From contig JAJDES010000503.1 in NCBI GenBank assembly GCA_029259675.1, positions 1 through 34,496 on the forward strand: a DNA stretch of 34,496 nucleotides, written 5' to 3'. This stretch comes from Planctomycetota bacterium (lineage in GTDB: Bacteria; Planctomycetota; UBA1135; GCA-002686595). Positions 33,124 to 34,496 of the stretch are shown here, in pieces (position 1 is the first letter of the stretch; every line of letters starts with the position of its first letter). The notes beneath the pieces are model-generated. The model did not search any database and was not told where the DNA came from. It saw nothing but the letters and a program-made list of their open reading frames with translations. The position numbers and the translations under genes are program-made.

Positions 33124-33356
33124 ATCGGCGCACATAAGCATTGGAAATCGCGCTCTTTGCGGAGCCCTCGCCAAACATCTGCTCGTTTGGACGTCATCGC
33201 CAGACCGAATTTGGCGACTTTCGGTAGCTTTTGAGGCGACAGGGTTCGGTTCGCGGGAATTGTTTCCTGGCCGGCAGTAACCGGAGAGTCCCAGGCGCAT
33301 ATTCTGGGAGCCGATCCCTCCTCCCAACCAAGGCGCCGAGTCACGAGGTCCTTTGC

Positions 33357-34496
33357 ATGTACAGCTTCGCTATTCCATTGCTGGCTGCAGCGTTACCCGC
33401 CATTCCGCTTGCCCCTCGAGCGGGCGAGCAAATTCGCGTCACGGATGCAGTCAGTGGCAAGGCCCTCAATCATGCGATTGTTTGGTTGACCGAAGAGTCC
33501 CCGACACCGCTAGGGGGTGAATTTTGGTACTCGCTGAAAATGGAGACTGACGATGAGGGTTGCGTTGTCTTACCCAATGCAAAGCGCAACGAAAATGAAG
33601 AGTGGTGCTTTGTTGATGCCGAAGGATATTCGCCTCTGATGATTCCCGCGGGCGACCTGAGCAACCAGGTTTCCCTTACCCGCGGTCAGAATGTCGAAAT
33701 TCGAATGATGGATGTCTTCGAACAGCCGGTGGCTGGAGCACAGCTCGGTTGGATGCTTGGCTGCGGGCATTTGCCCGATAGCCGCACCGCGGTCACCAAT
33801 GAGCAAGGGATCGCAATTTTGCGCGACATTAGCCCTGATCGTGATGCGGAATGGTGGCCGTCCGGACCGGGCGTTCTAGCTGACTACTTGACTCCCGAGT
33901 GGAACGACAATCGCACCCAAGTCCTTTTGCGCTGCGAGCCCGGCAGCGTGCAAGAGGGCACGGTTTTGGGGCACGACGGCAAACCCTTGGTCGGCGGATA
34001 CGTGGGACAACCGAATCGGCACCGCGGCCCGTGGTGCCGAACGGATGCAGACGGAAAGTTCCGGTTGTTCGGCGCTGAATCACGCAACTTGTGGATACGC
34101 GACCCAAGCGGCCATGATTTGAGCGTGGTCCCAGGATCCGTCCCCGGCATTTCAAGGTTGATCGATCTCAGCCGGCCCGAAGAAGAATCCCTGCAGCTCA
34201 CGATCAAACTAGTGGAGGGGGAGGGTGCGGAGAAACCGGGCTCCTTCGCGGGTGTCCCCATTCGACTCGTAAGGAAGTCGGACGGTTGGAATACACGCGC
34301 TCGCGCCGACGCTGCCGGAAGCGTTGCAATGGCAGCACCGGTAGGCGCCTACTTGGCCATCATCGGAGGCGGGCTTGGTTCATTCTCACAGGCCGAAGCC
34401 AACTTGGAAGTGTCCGCACAAGCAAACATGGAGCATCAAGTGAAGCTCAGCTTGCGTCCCGCCACACACGTGATCCTGCCGGCAAATCTGGAGGGC
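33357..34496 (+). CDS. Secreted carboxypeptidase-regulatory-like repeat protein (3' end cut by window end)
   Basis: 380 codons are visible and the frame is open at the window end. The ATG at 33357 has GAGG 8 nt upstream and leads into a hydrophobic signal-like segment (YSFAIPLLAAALPAIPLAP) that lacks the usual positive residues after Met. The rest is made of beta-rich modules resembling CarbopepD_reg/prealbumin-like domains: VTDAVSGKALNHAIVWL, DVFEQPVAGAQLGW with TNEQGIAIL, and VLGHDGKPLVGGYV with TDADGKFRLFG. Such Ig-like modules occur in secreted proteins of Planctomycetes and Bacteroidetes and serve as structural or carbohydrate-contact units. No enzyme domain is visible in the part present. 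Its link to the exopolysaccharide operon upstream is only positional. Confidence 0.85.
   Translation, partial: MYSFAIPLLAAALPAIPLAPRAGEQIRVTDAVSGKALNHAIVWLTEESPTPLGGEFWYSLKMETDDEGCVVLPNAKRNENEEWCFVDAEGYSPLMIPAGDLSNQVSLTRGQNVEIRMMDVFEQPVAGAQLGWMLGCGHLPDSRTAVTNEQGIAILRDISPDRDAEWWPSGPGVLADYLTPEWNDNRTQVLLRCEPGSVQEGTVLGHDGKPLVGGYVGQPNRHRGPWCRTDADGKFRLFGAESRNLWIRDPSGHDLSVVPGSVPGISRLIDLSRPEEESLQLTIKLVEGEGAEKPGSFAGVPIRLVRKSDGWNTRARADAAGSVAMAAPVGAYLAIIGGGLGSFSQAEANLEVSAQANMEHQVKLSLRPATHVILPANLEG

Noticed and set aside
1..34496. CRISPR arrays, tRNA or rRNA genes, phage or conjugation modules
   Set aside because: No regularly spaced repeats, structural RNA signatures, integrase, terminase or transfer genes were seen. 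The TraT-like gene stands without any other transfer gene.

Overview
The window is one contiguous, gene-dense bacterial segment with moderately high GC. I think it is most likely a planctomycete or a close relative. The reasons are two giant FG-GAP/VCBS beta-propeller proteins combined with TPR and ASPIC/UnbV domains, a receptor-type Ser/Thr kinase divergent from an FHA gene, a carboxypeptidase-regulatory-like secreted protein, and GTG/TTG starts with GAGG-type ribosome binding sites. This assignment is inferred from protein families only; no rRNA or tRNA gene was seen.

Layout. (1) Positions 1-3860 hold a signalling pair: a transmembrane Ser/Thr kinase on the minus strand, cut by the window start, and a divergent FHA/coiled-coil protein. 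(2) Positions 4180-8242 hold a GT-C type membrane glycosyltransferase, then a minus-strand run of an M48 metalloprotease, a YbjQ-family membrane protein, a second YbjQ gene broken by one in-frame TAG, and a DUF445 membrane protein. (3) Positions 8413-8647 hold a MITE-like element with 26-bp terminal inverted repeats and a 9-bp near-perfect target duplication, just upstream of a MarR-GNAT fusion gene with a palindromic candidate operator. (4) Positions 9789-19164 hold two very large minus-strand exported proteins. Between them lie a small membrane protein, an orphan cytochrome oxidase subunit III-like protein and a plus-strand rhomboid protease. (5) Positions 19758-23123 hold a small membrane protein, an MBL-fold protein that has lost the metal-binding motif, an RluA/RluD pseudouridine synthase and a TraT-like lipoprotein. 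The last two converge on a perfect 17-bp hairpin. (6) Positions 23355-33123 hold an exopolysaccharide cluster: AsnB-type amidotransferase, Wza-like export lipoprotein, Wzc-like co-polymerase/tyrosine kinase, two glycosyltransferases and a Wzx-like flippase, several overlapping by 4 bp. (7) From 33357 to the end is a secreted protein with carboxypeptidase-regulatory-like repeats, cut by the window end.

The points most worth following are these. The kinase has an acidic N-terminal tail with six regularly spaced Thr-[Ile/Leu/Met] motifs, next to an FHA partner gene. A 1124-aa protein appears to be an internal duplication of a whole seven-bladed propeller separated by a TPR block. The MITE-like element and the single-codon nonsense lesion in the YbjQ gene are also notable. 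I did not find a CRISPR array, prophage, toxin-antitoxin pair or recognisable defence system.
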